Positions 36,501 through 47,318 of a stretch of DNA of 64,000 nt are shown here, in pieces (positions within the stretch are counted from its first letter, which is position 1; every line of letters starts with the position of its first letter). The position numbers and the translations under genes are program-made. The notes below the pieces were generated by a model. It saw only the letters and a list, made by a program, of their open reading frames with translations, did no database searches and was not told the origin of the DNA. The stretch is taken from NCBI GenBank assembly GCA_027422505.1, contig JAPQWV010001559.1, forward strand, positions 1 to 64,000, given 5' to 3'. The stretch comes from Craterostigma plantagineum. Its lineage: Eukaryota; Streptophyta; Magnoliopsida; Lamiales; Linderniaceae.

Positions 36501-39174
36501 GCGACTCAATCCGAATATGAAAGATGTCGTGAAGAAAGAGGTTATTAAGCTATTAGACGCGGGGATGATCTACCCTATCTCAGATAGCGCTTGGGTAAGT
36601 CCGGTCCAAGTGGTCCCGAAGAAGGGAGGAATGACGGTCGTCACTAACGATAAGAATGAATTGATTCCAACAAGGACCGTTACTGGGTGGCGTGTGTGCA
36701 TCGACTACAGAAAATTAAACGATGCCACGAGAAAGGACCATTTCCCCTTACCATTTATTGATCAAATGCTAGAAAAATTATCTGGTCATTCATTTTATTG
36801 CTTTCTCGATGGTCTTTCAGGATATCTGCAGATTCCCATTGCACCTGAGGACCAGGAGAAGACCACATTCACTTGTCCCTTCGGTACGTTTGCGTATCGA
36901 AGGATGCCATTCGGTCTATGCAACGCTCCGGCCACCTTCCAGCGATGTATGATGGCAATATTCGACGAGTTGGTAGGTGAGGTAATGGAGGTGTTTATGG
37001 ATGATTTTTCGGTATTTGGGTCGTCGTTTGATGTATGCCTTGCTAATCTGAAGCTTGTACTCGCACGCTGCGAAGAAACGAACTTGGCACTTAATTGGGA
37101 GAAGTGTCATTTCATGGTTCGAGAGGGTATAGTTCTGGGCCATAAGATTTCCTCTAAAGGAATCGAAGTGGACCGAGCTAAATTAGAGACAATAGAAAAA
37201 TTACCTGTCCCCTCGAACGTGAGATCAATTAGGAGTTTTCTAGGACATGCTGGCTTTTATCGTAGGTTCATTAAGGATTTTTCTAAAATTGCTCGACCCA
37301 TGTCTAGATTACTTGAGAAAGATGCTCCGTTTGATTTTAACGATGAATGTTTGCATGCCTTTAATTTGCTTAAGGAGCGATTGATCGCAGCACCTATCAT
37401 GGTCGCCCCTGACTGGGGGCTGCCCTTTGAACTAATGTGCGATGCTAGTGACTATGCAGTTGGGGCCGTGCTAGGGCAGCGTAAGGACAACCATTTCAGG
37501 CCGATATATTACGCGAGTAAGACACTAGACGCAGCCCAAGCTAATTACACGACCACCGAAAAGGAGCTGTTGGCTGTCGTGTTTGCTTTCGACAAGTTCA
37601 GGTCATATCTTATCCTATCCAAAGTTATTGTTTTTACTGACCATTCTGCTCTTAAGTACTTGTTAGCAAAGCCCGACGCCAAGCCACGGCTGATCAGATG
37701 GATCCTACTACTGCAAGAGTTCGATATTGAGATTCGGGATAAGAAAGGTGCGGAGAACCTAGCGGCGGACCACCTCTCTCGACTGGAGGAGTCCGAAATA
37801 TACCACAAGGACGGAAAGCCGATACAAGATAGGTTCCCAGACGAGCATCTTTACTCAATACAGGTGGTAAGTGACAACACTCCCTGGTTTGCAGATTACG
37901 CTAACTATCTTGTTGCGAGGGTTCTACCAAAGGGATACACAAGTCAGCAAAAGAAGAAATTCTTTTCTGACTTGAAGTATTACTTTTGGGAAGATCCATA
38001 TCTGTTCAGGCGATGTGCAGACCAGATGATACGACGATGTGTTGCTCCCCCTGAGACGACGAAGATTCTAGGGCATTGCCATAGCGGACCTACTGGAGGG
38101 CATTATGCAGCCAATCGAACAGCTCAGAAGGTGCTGGAAAGCGGGTTTTATTGGCCAACGATTTTCAAAGACGCCCAACGGTACGTTGACATTTGTGATC
38201 AATGTCAGCGCACAGGTAATATCTCAAAACGTGATGAAATGCCTCAAAATTTTATTCTAGTTTCTGAGATTTTCGATGTTTGGGGTATAGATTTCATGGG
38301 CCCGTTTCCTAGTTCGTATAATAATAAGTACATTCTGGTTGCTGTAGACTATGTGTCTAAGTGGGCCGAGGCGCAAGCTTTACCCACGAACGATGCTAGG
38401 GTTGTTGTGCGATTTTTACGAGCATTAATTTCACGATTTGGGGCACCTAGATGCATCATTAGCGATAGAGGCACCCATTTCTGTAACACCCAATTTGCAC
38501 GTACCTTAGATCGATATGGTGTTAAACACAGTCTGTCCACCCCTTATCACCCTCAGGCTAGCGGTCAGGTAGAAGTCGTGAACCGCGAGTTAAAACGTAT
38601 TCTTGAGAAAACTATAGCTGGGAACCGTAAGGAGTGGGCTAATAAGCTTAATGACGCACTTTGGGCGTATAGAACCGCGTATAAGACACCAATAGGTACT
38701 ACACCGTATAGATTGGTTTACGGGAAGGCATGCCACCTCCCCGTAGAAATCGAACATAAAGCCTATTGGGCAATTAAGTCATTAGATATGGATTTGGGGA
38801 AAGCCGGTGAAAAGCGGCAGCTCCAAATTAATGAGCTTGACGAGTGGCGTTTATCAGCTTATGATAACGCCAGAATGTATAAAGAGCGTTCAAAAGCCTA
38901 CCATGATAACAAAATTAGGCACAGACGAGAATTTCAAGAAGGGGACCAAGTCCTCCTCTTTAATTCTCGACTTAGGCTTTTTCCTGGTAAGCTTAGGTCA
39001 CGTTGGTCAGGACCGTTCACTGTTACTCGTGTTTTCTCATACGGTACTGTTGAGATTTCAGGTATGGGACAGGGTACTTTCAAGGTGAATGGGCACCGAT
39101 TGAAGCATTATCATGGAGGCGAGGAAAATTTGAGCGATAAGGAGGTATTATACCTCGATTTCAAGCCAGCATAA
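33592..39174 (+). CDS. gag-pol: Athila Gag-Pol polyprotein, intact
   Basis: One ORF of 1860 codons. Gag spans about residues 110-300 ([44 protein letters not shown]). A zinc knuckle CX2CX3HX4C lies near 365-378. A charged coiled-coil-like stretch runs at 440-620. The aspartic protease core is [12 protein letters not shown] near 704; DLG replaces the usual DTG/DSG, which is normal for Athila. Reverse transcriptase covers about 965-1160 with [16 protein letters not shown] and catalytic FMDDF. RNase H begins near [13 protein letters not shown]. Integrase has an HHCC finger ([10 protein letters not shown] ... CDQC) and core DFMGPF, SDRGTHF and the Glu in [10 protein letters not shown]. No stop or frameshift, so the enzymes could be active. 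Confidence 0.95.
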   Translation: MTRSHPSGPIVEEDPDFERKLRRQLRYNSEGTASNYQEALVSYSEDNSQESADNSRTETSKDNRETEIDMAERRVPVHQDQEEEQSLQDLLKNASLGGTESAIVIPPIANNDFELKHAWLQMIFQTAQFEGNPDDDPYSHLKAFLTVTDTIKINGVPSDAIKLMLFPFSLKYRAKDWLEMLPPRSITTWEELRAAFIGHYFPLSKVLRLKTEISLFHQKDSENLYGVWERYKALLKRCPQHGMSKAAQINRFHEGLNDQTVHMLDGAAGGGLVKLNATEAWNLIEDYSRNSFMRGNTRVKTPGVFGVSEETATNAKFEALQQQIAATNSQLQTVIGALLPKSGQTQPVNAVVTTTSSTQHTPYIPLCGVCGAAHETSECQLGQPLEHVDYMGNYQGGQRNFQPRAHPNLAYGNQNHQGQGPPGFQPRPSGFQNGAPRQYQNAPAGGSEDMREMKDMMKTLLTNFSQTTAAHESRMTKMEEYMEANDVRAQNTDASLKKLEQQVGQMAKQLAGRPQGSLPSYTEPNPKEYCKAVTLRNGRELQEVPTKKKTKENANFESHDEPEVEEIRGDDIEKAEAEKEKVEPEKEKAKEIERPPVKPYQPKIPYPARLKKDKDEAQFGKFMGMCKELHINLPFVEAITQMPSFAKFLKDLLTNRRKLEHVSTVCLRGECSAILQNKMPKKLKDPGSFTIPCLIGDLVVERALADLGASINLMPYSMFKRLGLGEPRPTRMSLQLADRSLKYPRGVIEDVLVKVGKFVIPADFVILDMEEDENVPLILGRPFLATGETMIDVRNGTLTLTVDGEKVTFNMAESMKKTNEHDDKCYYLDAIEHDFFFSVQGLSQFPYEQDTQQILAIDECGEEVDEPIIAIDESSEEDKEKSSVEEPPVLELKPLPDHLEYAFLGNNGGLPVIISSSLDDGQKGQLLEVLRAHKKALAWKLSDIRGISPSYCTHKILMEDEFKPVAQRQRRLNPNMKDVVKKEVIKLLDAGMIYPISDSAWVSPVQVVPKKGGMTVVTNDKNELIPTRTVTGWRVCIDYRKLNDATRKDHFPLPFIDQMLEKLSGHSFYCFLDGLSGYLQIPIAPEDQEKTTFTCPFGTFAYRRMPFGLCNAPATFQRCMMAIFDELVGEVMEVFMDDFSVFGSSFDVCLANLKLVLARCEETNLALNWEKCHFMVREGIVLGHKISSKGIEVDRAKLETIEKLPVPSNVRSIRSFLGHAGFYRRFIKDFSKIARPMSRLLEKDAPFDFNDECLHAFNLLKERLIAAPIMVAPDWGLPFELMCDASDYAVGAVLGQRKDNHFRPIYYASKTLDAAQANYTTTEKELLAVVFAFDKFRSYLILSKVIVFTDHSALKYLLAKPDAKPRLIRWILLLQEFDIEIRDKKGAENLAADHLSRLEESEIYHKDGKPIQDRFPDEHLYSIQVVSDNTPWFADYANYLVARVLPKGYTSQQKKKFFSDLKYYFWEDPYLFRRCADQMIRRCVAPPETTKILGHCHSGPTGGHYAANRTAQKVLESGFYWPTIFKDAQRYVDICDQCQRTGNISKRDEMPQNFILVSEIFDVWGIDFMGPFPSSYNNKYILVAVDYVSKWAEAQALPTNDARVVVRFLRALISRFGAPRCIISDRGTHFCNTQFARTLDRYGVKHSLSTPYHPQASGQVEVVNRELKRILEKTIAGNRKEWANKLNDALWAYRTAYKTPIGTTPYRLVYGKACHLPVEIEHKAYWAIKSLDMDLGKAGEKRQLQINELDEWRLSAYDNARMYKERSKAYHDNKIRHRREFQEGDQVLLFNSRLRLFPGKLRSRWSGPFTVTRVFSYGTVEISGMGQGTFKVNGHRLKHYHGGEENLSDKEVLYLDFKPA

Positions 39175-41428
39175 GAGCCTAGGAAGGACGTCAGGCTGAG
39201 ACGTTAAAAGAAGCGCTCCTTGGGAGGCAACCCAGGTATTTCTATTTTATGTTTTAGGTATATATATATATATAAAAAAAAAAAAAAAAAAAAAATCTAA
39301 ACCTATATATATATTAAATTAAATAAAACAATAATAACAACAATAATAATAACAATAATATTTAATTAATAATAAGTTTATTACAAACATTGAAGATGGG
39401 TACAACGCAGAATCGAAAGATGAGATAGGAACATAGTTTTACTACATAAAAGATGGTTACAACACCATTACAACATGTGAAAGACCAAGACAAAAGCAAA
39501 TTAAAACTGCGAACAAAAGACAGAACAATAGTTTATTTTGCTTCATAAGGGCGGGTTACTCACAAGTGCACCTTGTGAGAACCCAACACACGAAAGCGAG
39601 TAAAACTGCGAACAAACCCACAAGAAGAGTGAAGTAAAGTGACAGCATATCTAAGTTGCGTCGAACCCTCACGTATTCTTCACTCTCATTCTCACGGTCT
39701 TGCTGCTGTCCCCAATACATAGTGGCTAGCTAACCCAGAAATTTCAAAAATAAGATTGTAAAGACGTAGGATTTATGGTAGATGATGCTATTGTGTTGTT
39801 CCACCAATGTCTATTTATAGGCATGAATGGCACAAAAATATCATTATCATACCCGGCAAATTCCCATAAATGATACAGACAAATTTTTGACTTGGATGAT
39901 CTGACGCCGCGCGAGAAAGTGATATTTCGTTTGTCGATTATCAGATTTTTCCTTGCGCCAATCGTTCTCGAAAAATTCGTTGATTGCGTGTCAATCATAG
40001 TTTAAATATATATATAATAAAACAAAAAAAAAATAATAATTATAACAAATAAAAAAAAAAAAAAAAAAAAATTTGAAGTCACGGCCAATGATTCGCCAGT
40101 CACGGCCGCGACTGTGCCAAACCAATGCCACTGCCTGCATTCACGGCCATGTGCTTAGACACTCACGGCCGTGAATATTTGGGCATCATTTCACGTCTCA
40201 CACTGCCTACCTTCACGGCCTGTGACCTACTGAGTCGCGGCCGTGAACGCTGCATTACTCATACACTGCCTGCGGTCACGGCTTGTGTAATGACATTCAC
40301 GGCCGTGACTTGAGTAAAAATAAATATAATAATAATAAATACATAAAAATAAAAATAACAATAATACAATTAAATAATAAAATAATAAATAAATAAATAA
40401 AATAATATAAAAAATATATATATAAAAAAAAAAAAAAGAAATTAATTTATCAAAAAAAAAAAAAAAAAAAAAAGGTTGTCACGGCCCGTGTCTCGTGAGT
40501 CACGGCCGTGATTCCTGCGAGCTTGACTCACTGCCCTACTTCACGGCCCTAGACTTAATTGTCACGGCCGTGAATATGTCGAAAGGAGCTCTCTGCTCCA
40601 CTTCACGGTTTGTGGAATAAGCAGTCACGGCCGTGAACTGTCCGATTTCAACCTATATCAACGTATTTTTTCGTCTATTTCACCATTCAACCCACACAAC
40701 ATTCATAAAATCTCGTCTAATCTCCCCAAAAGAGCACGTCGCCGCCGTGTAACCGCCTACCGTCGGACTAATTCCGGGAACCTCAACGAACAACACCGAT
40801 TCCCACTCTTAATTCGGTAAAATCAAAAGGTATGGACTATTACCACCCTAACTTTCGGTTTAAAGGCGAGCTTCGAGATTGAGGTCGATTTTTCATGTTT
40901 ACATTGCTCTCTCATTACTAGATTTATGCTATAAACATGTTGGGGTTGACGGAATTGCAGTTTTCATGTGTTAATTTCGATTTTGGGCGATGAACCCTAA
41001 TTTCCGAAATTGGGGCTTTTACAATTTGGGTCAAGTTTGGTGTTTGTATTGCTCCTTATGGTTAGATATATGTTTTGAATGAAATGGGTGTGCTTAATTT
41101 CATGATTTCGTCGGTCAATTTCGACTTGGGAACGATAAACCCTAATGACGATATTTTGGGAATTTGGAAAATTTTGCCCAAATTGGTTGCTTTTCATGGA
41201 TCATTTTGCGTTGGATAATCGTCTAATGTTGAGGAATGTGCTTGATTGATTGATCATTGCAATTAGAAGGAGTATTTTAGATTGTCTTGTATGTGTTCGA
41301 CAAAATGCCGCTTTGAAATTGTAAATGCTCTTGTTTTACGAATTGTGAATTTTTGTCGCGACGTTGGTCGAGTCGAGCTGTGTTGATTATCATTTTCTCG
41401 CCAACTAACATTTGGACTTCTAGGTACC
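39175..41428 (+). other. Athila spacer between pol and downstream ORF
   Basis: Non-coding. Just after pol (39210-39235) is AAGCGCTCCTTGGGAGGCAA, a block I recognise from related plant elements at this site. Then come A runs at 39274-39294, 40024-40032, 40050-40070 and 40452-40473, AT-rich repeats, and two clusters of palindromic modules (listed separately). Small frames such as 39744-39998 (minus) have no recognisable similarity. Confidence 0.6.
40079..40640. repeat. Inverted copies of the LTR palindrome module in the Athila internal region
   Basis: Two clusters (40079-40310 and 40485-40640) contain CACGGCCGTG or one-base variants, at about 40164, 40302, 40500, 40561 and 40626 among others. 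Each is preceded by a half-site TTCACGGC(C/T) and, earlier, CTGCC. That order is the reverse complement of the LTR unit, in which CACGGCCGTG is followed by GCCGTGAA and GGCAG. The internal clusters are therefore inverted relatives of the LTR array. Confidence 0.8.
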
Positions 41429-42760
41429 ATGGGTAAAAGCAGAACCGCTGCAGGACGTGCTCACGATTCACCATCAACGAGTCGTCCACGTCGAGGCCAA
41501 CGCACGACGACACTGCTAGAAGCTATGGGGCAGTTTGACGATGAGACACACCAGGCCCGTTACAACCGGCTAAAGAGCACGGAATTCATTCTGACTGATC
41601 AGATTGACCACGACACGCTGGAAAAATATCACATCGACCAGCAAGTGGCCGGCTACGCGTCCCTCAGCGGATGGCTCGACTTCTTCCACATTAACGAGCC
41701 GGCCTATAAGGAGCTAACCTTGGAGTTCTTATCCACCTACAATTTCAACGAGCACGGGCGTGACAAAATCAAATTCAGGGCGTTTAATACAGAGCATACC
41801 GTCGATGAAGACGATATTTGCACGGCGCTTGGATTGCATGTACCAGACTTTGGAGAACAGGGCCGATACCCAGATGCATATTACAAGGAGTACCTTAGCT
41901 ATCCGCCGCAGCGCCAGACCTATTGGGAGGAACTCGTGCGACCCGGCGAACCTGACTTTAGTGTGAAGACCTCGAAAGCGTCTTCGCTCAGGAGCCCTGG
42001 TTTACGTTACATCCACCGGTTGCTTTCGACCTCGCTCACACCAAGGGGCGACTCGCACGGCGCGATTGGACTTCGCGATCTGTACTACTTGGTCAGGATG
42101 CAGCATGGTCAACTGGTGCACTTAGGATTGGGCATGGCACACGCCTTCAGTGCCCAGGCTGATGTTCGTAGTCACGGGAAGATCGCAGTGGGGCCGTTTA
42201 TTACGAAGGTTATCAAGGGGATGAACTTGTGGCCAGCGAATCCACCAGAGATGACGATTGTGGGTGGGCGAAACCTGGTGAATGAGGACATGATGCTCAA
42301 GATGAAGATGCTGATCAAAGCGCCGAATTGGTCCCGTTCGAACAAGGTCTATGTTTGGCACGCAGTTTACCGTGGGCACACGGACCTCGGTGACGCATTC
42401 CCTGAGCCACTGGAAATTGAGGGTGCGGGGCCATTCCCCGTGCACCCAGACGCCGGCACTTCCCATTCCTCAGGCTACCACGAGGGGGAGTCATCAGGGG
42501 TCGCTCCTTACGCGTCAGCCGCAGACCTTCACACACTGCGCGAGGACATGCTCCGCTACCATCAGGAGGCCATACAGCGTGACGAGGAGACACGACGCCG
42601 TCAGGACGAGTACGAGCGTCGAAACGAGGAAGCCCACAGACGCTATCGCGAGGAGCAAGAGCGATATGAGATGGCTCTTAAAGCCATGGAAGACGCGGTC
42701 AGGCGATCACAGGAGTCACTGGCGTTCCTTCGCCCTCGGCCGCCCTCACCACCACCTTAG
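41429..42760 (+). CDS. Athila downstream ORF (ATHILA ORF-1 family), 443 residues
   Basis: Lies in the position where Athila elements carry an env-like ORF. It has a basic N-terminus (TSRPRRGQRTTT), a globular middle with DEDDICTALGLHVPDFGEQG and the conserved LRSPGLRYIHRLLSTSL ... IGLRDLYYLVRMQHG ... GKIAVGPFITKVIKGM layout of the Pfam ATHILA (PF03078) family, and a C-terminal Arg/Glu-rich coiled coil (about 370-430) ending in a proline run. No signal peptide or transmembrane helix is visible, so an envelope function is doubtful. A partial copy lies in the tandem duplication. The function of the family is unknown. Confidence 0.8.
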   Translation: MGKSRTAAGRAHDSPSTSRPRRGQRTTTLLEAMGQFDDETHQARYNRLKSTEFILTDQIDHDTLEKYHIDQQVAGYASLSGWLDFFHINEPAYKELTLEFLSTYNFNEHGRDKIKFRAFNTEHTVDEDDICTALGLHVPDFGEQGRYPDAYYKEYLSYPPQRQTYWEELVRPGEPDFSVKTSKASSLRSPGLRYIHRLLSTSLTPRGDSHGAIGLRDLYYLVRMQHGQLVHLGLGMAHAFSAQADVRSHGKIAVGPFITKVIKGMNLWPANPPEMTIVGGRNLVNEDMMLKMKMLIKAPNWSRSNKVYVWHAVYRGHTDLGDAFPEPLEIEGAGPFPVHPDAGTSHSSGYHEGESSGVAPYASAADLHTLREDMLRYHQEAIQRDEETRRRQDEYERRNEEAHRRYREEQERYEMALKAMEDAVRRSQESLAFLRPRPPSPPP

Positions 42761-44376
42761 TTCCAACTGCAGTTGGGATTTTTCTTTTGTAAAACACTGT
42801 CTGTTTGGTCTAGTCATCCAGACACTTTTGATGATTATGACTCGTTTTGCTGTTTACTTCTTATTTCCATCGTACGTTTAATTTTCTTTTCAGTGTTTTC
42901 AGGAAACGTGTCACAATTTACGCCACTACAACCCAAAATATTCACAATCAGTGAAGCAACCATGTTCAAACTATATCAAATGATGGAGGCAGGGCCACGC
43001 CAATTTTTCAGGGGAGTCACGTTCTTTTCAACTTCTTTTACCTTCCTGTTATTTATTTTACACGTTGAGGACAACGTGAATCTTAAGTGTGGGGAGGGGG
43101 AATTGTGTTGGGAATTTTGTTGAAAAGTTACGTGAAATTTTTTAGGTGCCGTGGCTATTAAATCTATGAAAATATGGCATGATTGTTTGCGTTCATCTCA
43201 ATGTGGATTGCATATTAGGGAGTCTAGTGAGCGATGAAAGACATGCATCAGTGATTTAATCTTTTTAGCATGAATAGATATAGTGTTGCTTTGAGAGATT
43301 CACACACATAACCCATGTTCCGTTGTGAGAGTTTGAGCTGACGAGCTTTTGCTCATTTTTCTTGGTTGTGTGAGTAGTGCATAATTTACGTCTCTCTAGA
43401 ACTTGCTTGTTTGATACGCATTGAAATTGCTTATAGTATGTTTTGTATGAATATGACGAAGGCATTAGGAAATAAGTCCAGGGCCAAAGTTTCCAACCAC
43501 GACTGATCACCGTAGTTAGCCACTTTGAGCCTAAGCCTATTTATTTCTTACACTTCGTATATCATAAGCCACTAACCTAAATTAGCCTCCAGAGATCATC
43601 TGAACCCGAGTTAAGCAGGAAGTGAAGGTTGAATGTCAAAGTCGAAAAGCGAGTCGGATGACCCGACAACTCCGAGACAACGCCGAAAGCAGTGGAGAAC
43701 GCCTCAATGTGAAAAAAAAAAGAAAAAAAAAAAAAAGAAGCGAAGTGGAACGAGGATAAGCTATTGTGAAAAAAAAAAAAAAAAAAAAGAACCTTTCCTT
43801 TGATAATCTTCCGGTCTCGTGAATTCCACATCATTCCATCATTTCGAGACTTGGAAGAAGAAAGGCTTAGTGGAACGCAGCAGAAATAAGAGAATATGAA
43901 GACGGCGTAATCAAAAGGGTTGATCCTGGCGCGCTTTAGACAATGACATGAAGACCGACACGACTGCTACTCATATGTGATCCCACTACCACCTCATTAC
44001 TATCTGAACCCATTTAACCCGAAAAGACCTTCTGATTCATGATAACTGCTTTAAGTTGTAGACGTGCGATTGACTAGCAAGCATATGGTAGAGACTAGAT
44101 TATTGCATGAATTGAGTGATTCACCGATTTATTGGCCTATACACTGAGTGATTTGAGTGAATCCCTGTGAGGTGTGGATCTCGATTGGTAGTGCTATGGA
44201 AAATTCGTGTTGATAAGTCCTGATTATTGTTGCAGTGTCTATAATTGCTTGCTTGATTTCATTTTGTGTTGTCCATCTGCGTTGGTGAATTGTGAATGGT
44301 CGTGCCATTATCTTGATAACCTTTTCTTGCTTTTAATTTGCTTGAGGACAAGCAAAAGCTCAAGTGTGGGGAGGTT
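42761..44376 (+). other. Athila 3' non-coding region, first copy
   Basis: Non-coding stretch between the downstream ORF and the PPT. At about 43062-43100 a GTTGAGGACAACGTG block is followed by AAGTGTGGGGAGGGGG, which looks like a second PPT. The true PPT at the end (44362-44376) has the same AAGTGTGGGGAGG form after GAGGACAAGC. A runs occur near 43711-43735 and 43770-43788. Confidence 0.6.
44362..44376 (+). promoter_or_regulatory. Athila polypurine tract, internal copy
   Basis: AAGTGTGGGGAGGTT directly before the truncated LTR. Identical to the terminal PPT at 47304-47318. Confidence 0.75.
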
Positions 44377-44861
44377 TGATAAACGTATTTTAATACGTTT
44401 ATTGTTATGTTTATTTGGGTTATAATAGGAAAGTTTTGATCATTCTATGCATTTATTGGCTCTATTTACACCCATTTAAATATTGTAGTACCTTCGAATG
44501 ATTATCGAGCGAAAAGGAACGAAAACGAGGCGGAAACGACGCGAAATTGGCCAAGTATGAAGATGTCAGGCAACAGTCACGGCCGTGGCTAATCTCGAAG
44601 GAGCCGTGAACATAGGCAGCATACACGAGGACAAGGGGTCACGGCCGTGAGCTTTACCTCAATAGGCCGTGAATCTCGGCAGAAAAGTGGGATATCGATA
44701 ATGTTCACATTCACGGCCGTGAACACCTTTGCAACGAGCCGTGAAAAGCGGCAGAGAGTAAAGTAAGTGACCTTCACGGCCGTGATACATCATGCGATTG
44801 GCCGTGAACTTGGGCAGTATATGAAGATCTGGAACATGTACACATTCACGGCCGTGAAGCT
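44377..44861 (+). repeat. Truncated internal Athila LTR
   Basis: The first 485 bp of the LTR (equal to 31658-32142), preceded by a PPT and followed abruptly by internal sequence from the downstream ORF. It carries five of the eight palindromes. Confidence 0.92.
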
Positions 44862-44876
44862 AGTTGGGAGGAACTC

Positions 44877-45701
44877 GTGCGACCCGGCGAACCTGACTTT
44901 AGTGTGAAGACCTCGAAAGCGTCTTCGCTCAGGAGCCCTGGTTTACGTTACATCCACCGGTTGCTTTCGACCTCGCTCACACCAAGGGGCGACTCGCACG
45001 GCGCGATTGGACTTCGCGATCTGTACTACTTGGTCAGGATGCAGCATGGTCAACTGGTGCACTTAGGATTGGGCATGGCACACGCCTTCAGTGCCCAGGC
45101 TGATGTTCGTAGTCACGGGAAGATCGCAGTGGGGCCGTTTATTACGAAGGTTATCAAGGGGATGAACTTGTGGCCAGCGAATCCACCAGAGATGACGATT
45201 GTGGGTGGGCGAAACCTGGTGAATGAGGACATGATGCTCAAGATGAAGATGCTGATCAAAGCGCCGAATTGGTCCCGTTCGAACAAGGTCTATGTTTGGC
45301 ACGCAGTTTACCGTGGGCACACGGACCTCGGTGACGCATTCCCTGAGCCACTGGAAATTGAGGGTGCGGGGCCATTCCCCGTGCACCCAGACGCCGGCAC
45401 TTCCCATTCCTCAGGCTACCACGAGGGGGAGTCATCAGGGGTCGCTCCTTACGCGTCAGCCGCAGACCTTCACACACTGCGCGAGGACATGCTCCGCTAC
45501 CATCAGGAGGCCATACAGCGTGACGAGGAGACACGACGCCGTCAGGACGAGTACGAGCGTCGAAACGAGGAAGCCCACAGACGCTATCGCGAGGAGCAAG
45601 AGCGATATGAGATGGCTCTTAAAGCCATGGAAGACGCGGTCAGGCGATCACAGGAGTCACTGGCGTTCCTTCGCCCTCGGCCGCCCTCACCACCACCTTA
45701 G
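44877..45701 (+). pseudogene. Partial second copy of the Athila downstream ORF
   Basis: Repeats the C-terminal 274 residues of the 443-residue ORF at 41429, without its N-terminal 169 residues, as part of the tandem duplication. No internal stop, but its natural start is missing. The alternative in-frame start lies in the junction region. Confidence 0.85.
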
Positions 45702-47318
45702 TTCCAACTGCAGTTGGGATTTTTCTTTTGTAAAACACTGTCTGTTTGGTCTAGTCATCCAGACACTTTTGATGATTATGACTCGTTTTGCTGTTTACTT
45801 CTTATTTCCATCGTACGTTTAATTTTCTTTTCAGTGTTTTCAGGAAACGTGTCACAATTTACGCCACTACAACCCAAAATATTCACAATCAGTGAAGCAA
45901 CCATGTTCAAACTATATCAAATGATGGAGGCAGGGCCACGCCAATTTTTCAGGGGAGTCACGTTCTTTTCAACTTCTTTTACCTTCCTGTTATTTATTTT
46001 ACACGTTGAGGACAACGTGAATCTTAAGTGTGGGGAGGGGGAATTGTGTTGGGAATTTTGTTGAAAAGTTACGTGAAATTTTTTAGGTGCCGTGGCTATT
46101 AAATCTATGAAAATATGGCATGATTGTTTGCGTTCATCTCAATGTGGATTGCATATTAGGGAGTCTAGTGAGCGATGAAAGACATGCATCAGTGATTTAA
46201 TCTTTTTAGCATGAATAGATATAGTGTTGCTTTGAGAGATTCACACACATAACCCATGTTCCGTTGTGAGAGTTTGAGCTGACGAGCTTTTGCTCATTTT
46301 TCTTGGTTGTGTGAGTAGTGCATAATTTACGTCTCTCTAGAACTTGCTTGTTTGATACGCATTGAAATTGCTTATAGTATGTTTTGTATGAATATGACGA
46401 AGGCATTAGGAAATAAGTCCAGGGCCAAAGTTTCCAACCACGACTGATCACCGTAGTTAGCCACTTTGAGCCTAAGCCTATTTATTTCTTACACTTCGTA
46501 TATCATAAGCCACTAACCTAAATTAGCCTCCAGAGATCATCTGAACCCGAGTTAAGCAGGAAGTGAAGGTTGAATGTCAAAGTCGAAAAGCGAGTCGGAT
46601 GACCCGACAACTCCGAGACAACGCCGAAAGCAGTGGAGAACGCCTCAATGTGAAAAAAAAAAGAAAAAAAAAAAAAAGAAGCGAAGTGGAACGAGGATAA
46701 GCTATTGTGAAAAAAAAAAAAAAAAAAAAAGAACCTTTCCTTTGATAATCTTCCGGTCTCGTGAATTCCACATCATTCCATCATTTCGAGACTTGGAAGA
46801 AGAAAGGCTTAGTGGAACGCAGCAGAAATAAGAGAATATGAAGACGGCGTAATCAAAAGGGTTGATCCTGGCGCGCTTTAGACAATGACATGAAGACCGA
46901 CACGACTGCTACTCATATGTGATCCCACTACCACCTCATTACTATCTGAACCCATTTAACCCGAAAAGACCTTCTGATTCATGATAACTGCTTTAAGTTG
47001 TAGACGTGCGATTGACTAGCAAGCATATGGTAGAGACTAGATTATTGCATGAATTGAGTGATTCACCGATTTATTGGCCTATACACTGAGTGATTTGAGT
47101 GAATCCCTGTGAGGTGTGGATCTCGATTGGTAGTGCTATGGAAAATTCGTGTTGATAAGTCCTGATTATTGTTGCAGTGTCTATAATTGCTTGCTTGATT
47201 TCATTTTGTGTTGTCCATCTGCGTTGGTGAATTGTGAATGGTCGTGCCATTATCTTGATAACCTTTTCTTGCTTTTAATTTGCTTGAGGACAAGCAAAAG
47301 CTCAAGTGTGGGGAGGTT
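45702..47318 (+). other. Athila 3' non-coding region, second copy, with terminal PPT
   Basis: Duplicate of 42761-44376. Ends in the PPT AAGTGTGGGGAGGTT (47304-47318), which adjoins the full 3' LTR. Confidence 0.85.

Larger units (their letters stand above)
41923..44861 (+). repeat. Athila tandem duplication, first unit
   Basis: Runs from the middle of the downstream ORF, through its 3' non-coding region and PPT, into the first 485 bp of an LTR. It is repeated at 44864-47803 with a constant offset of 2,941-2,942 bp; differences are an A-run length change and one base near 44491. The junction between units is GAAGCT|AG|TTGGGAGG, with no obvious homology. Confidence 0.93.

Noticed and set aside
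40024..40070. Poly-A tail of a LINE or SINE insertion
   Set aside because: Several A runs occur in this spacer without target duplications or upstream LINE/SINE features; they belong to the Athila internal region.
42351..42881. 176-codon frame over the Athila downstream ORF, repeated at 45292-45822
   Set aside because: An alternative-frame shadow of the real ORF; duplicated only because the DNA is duplicated.
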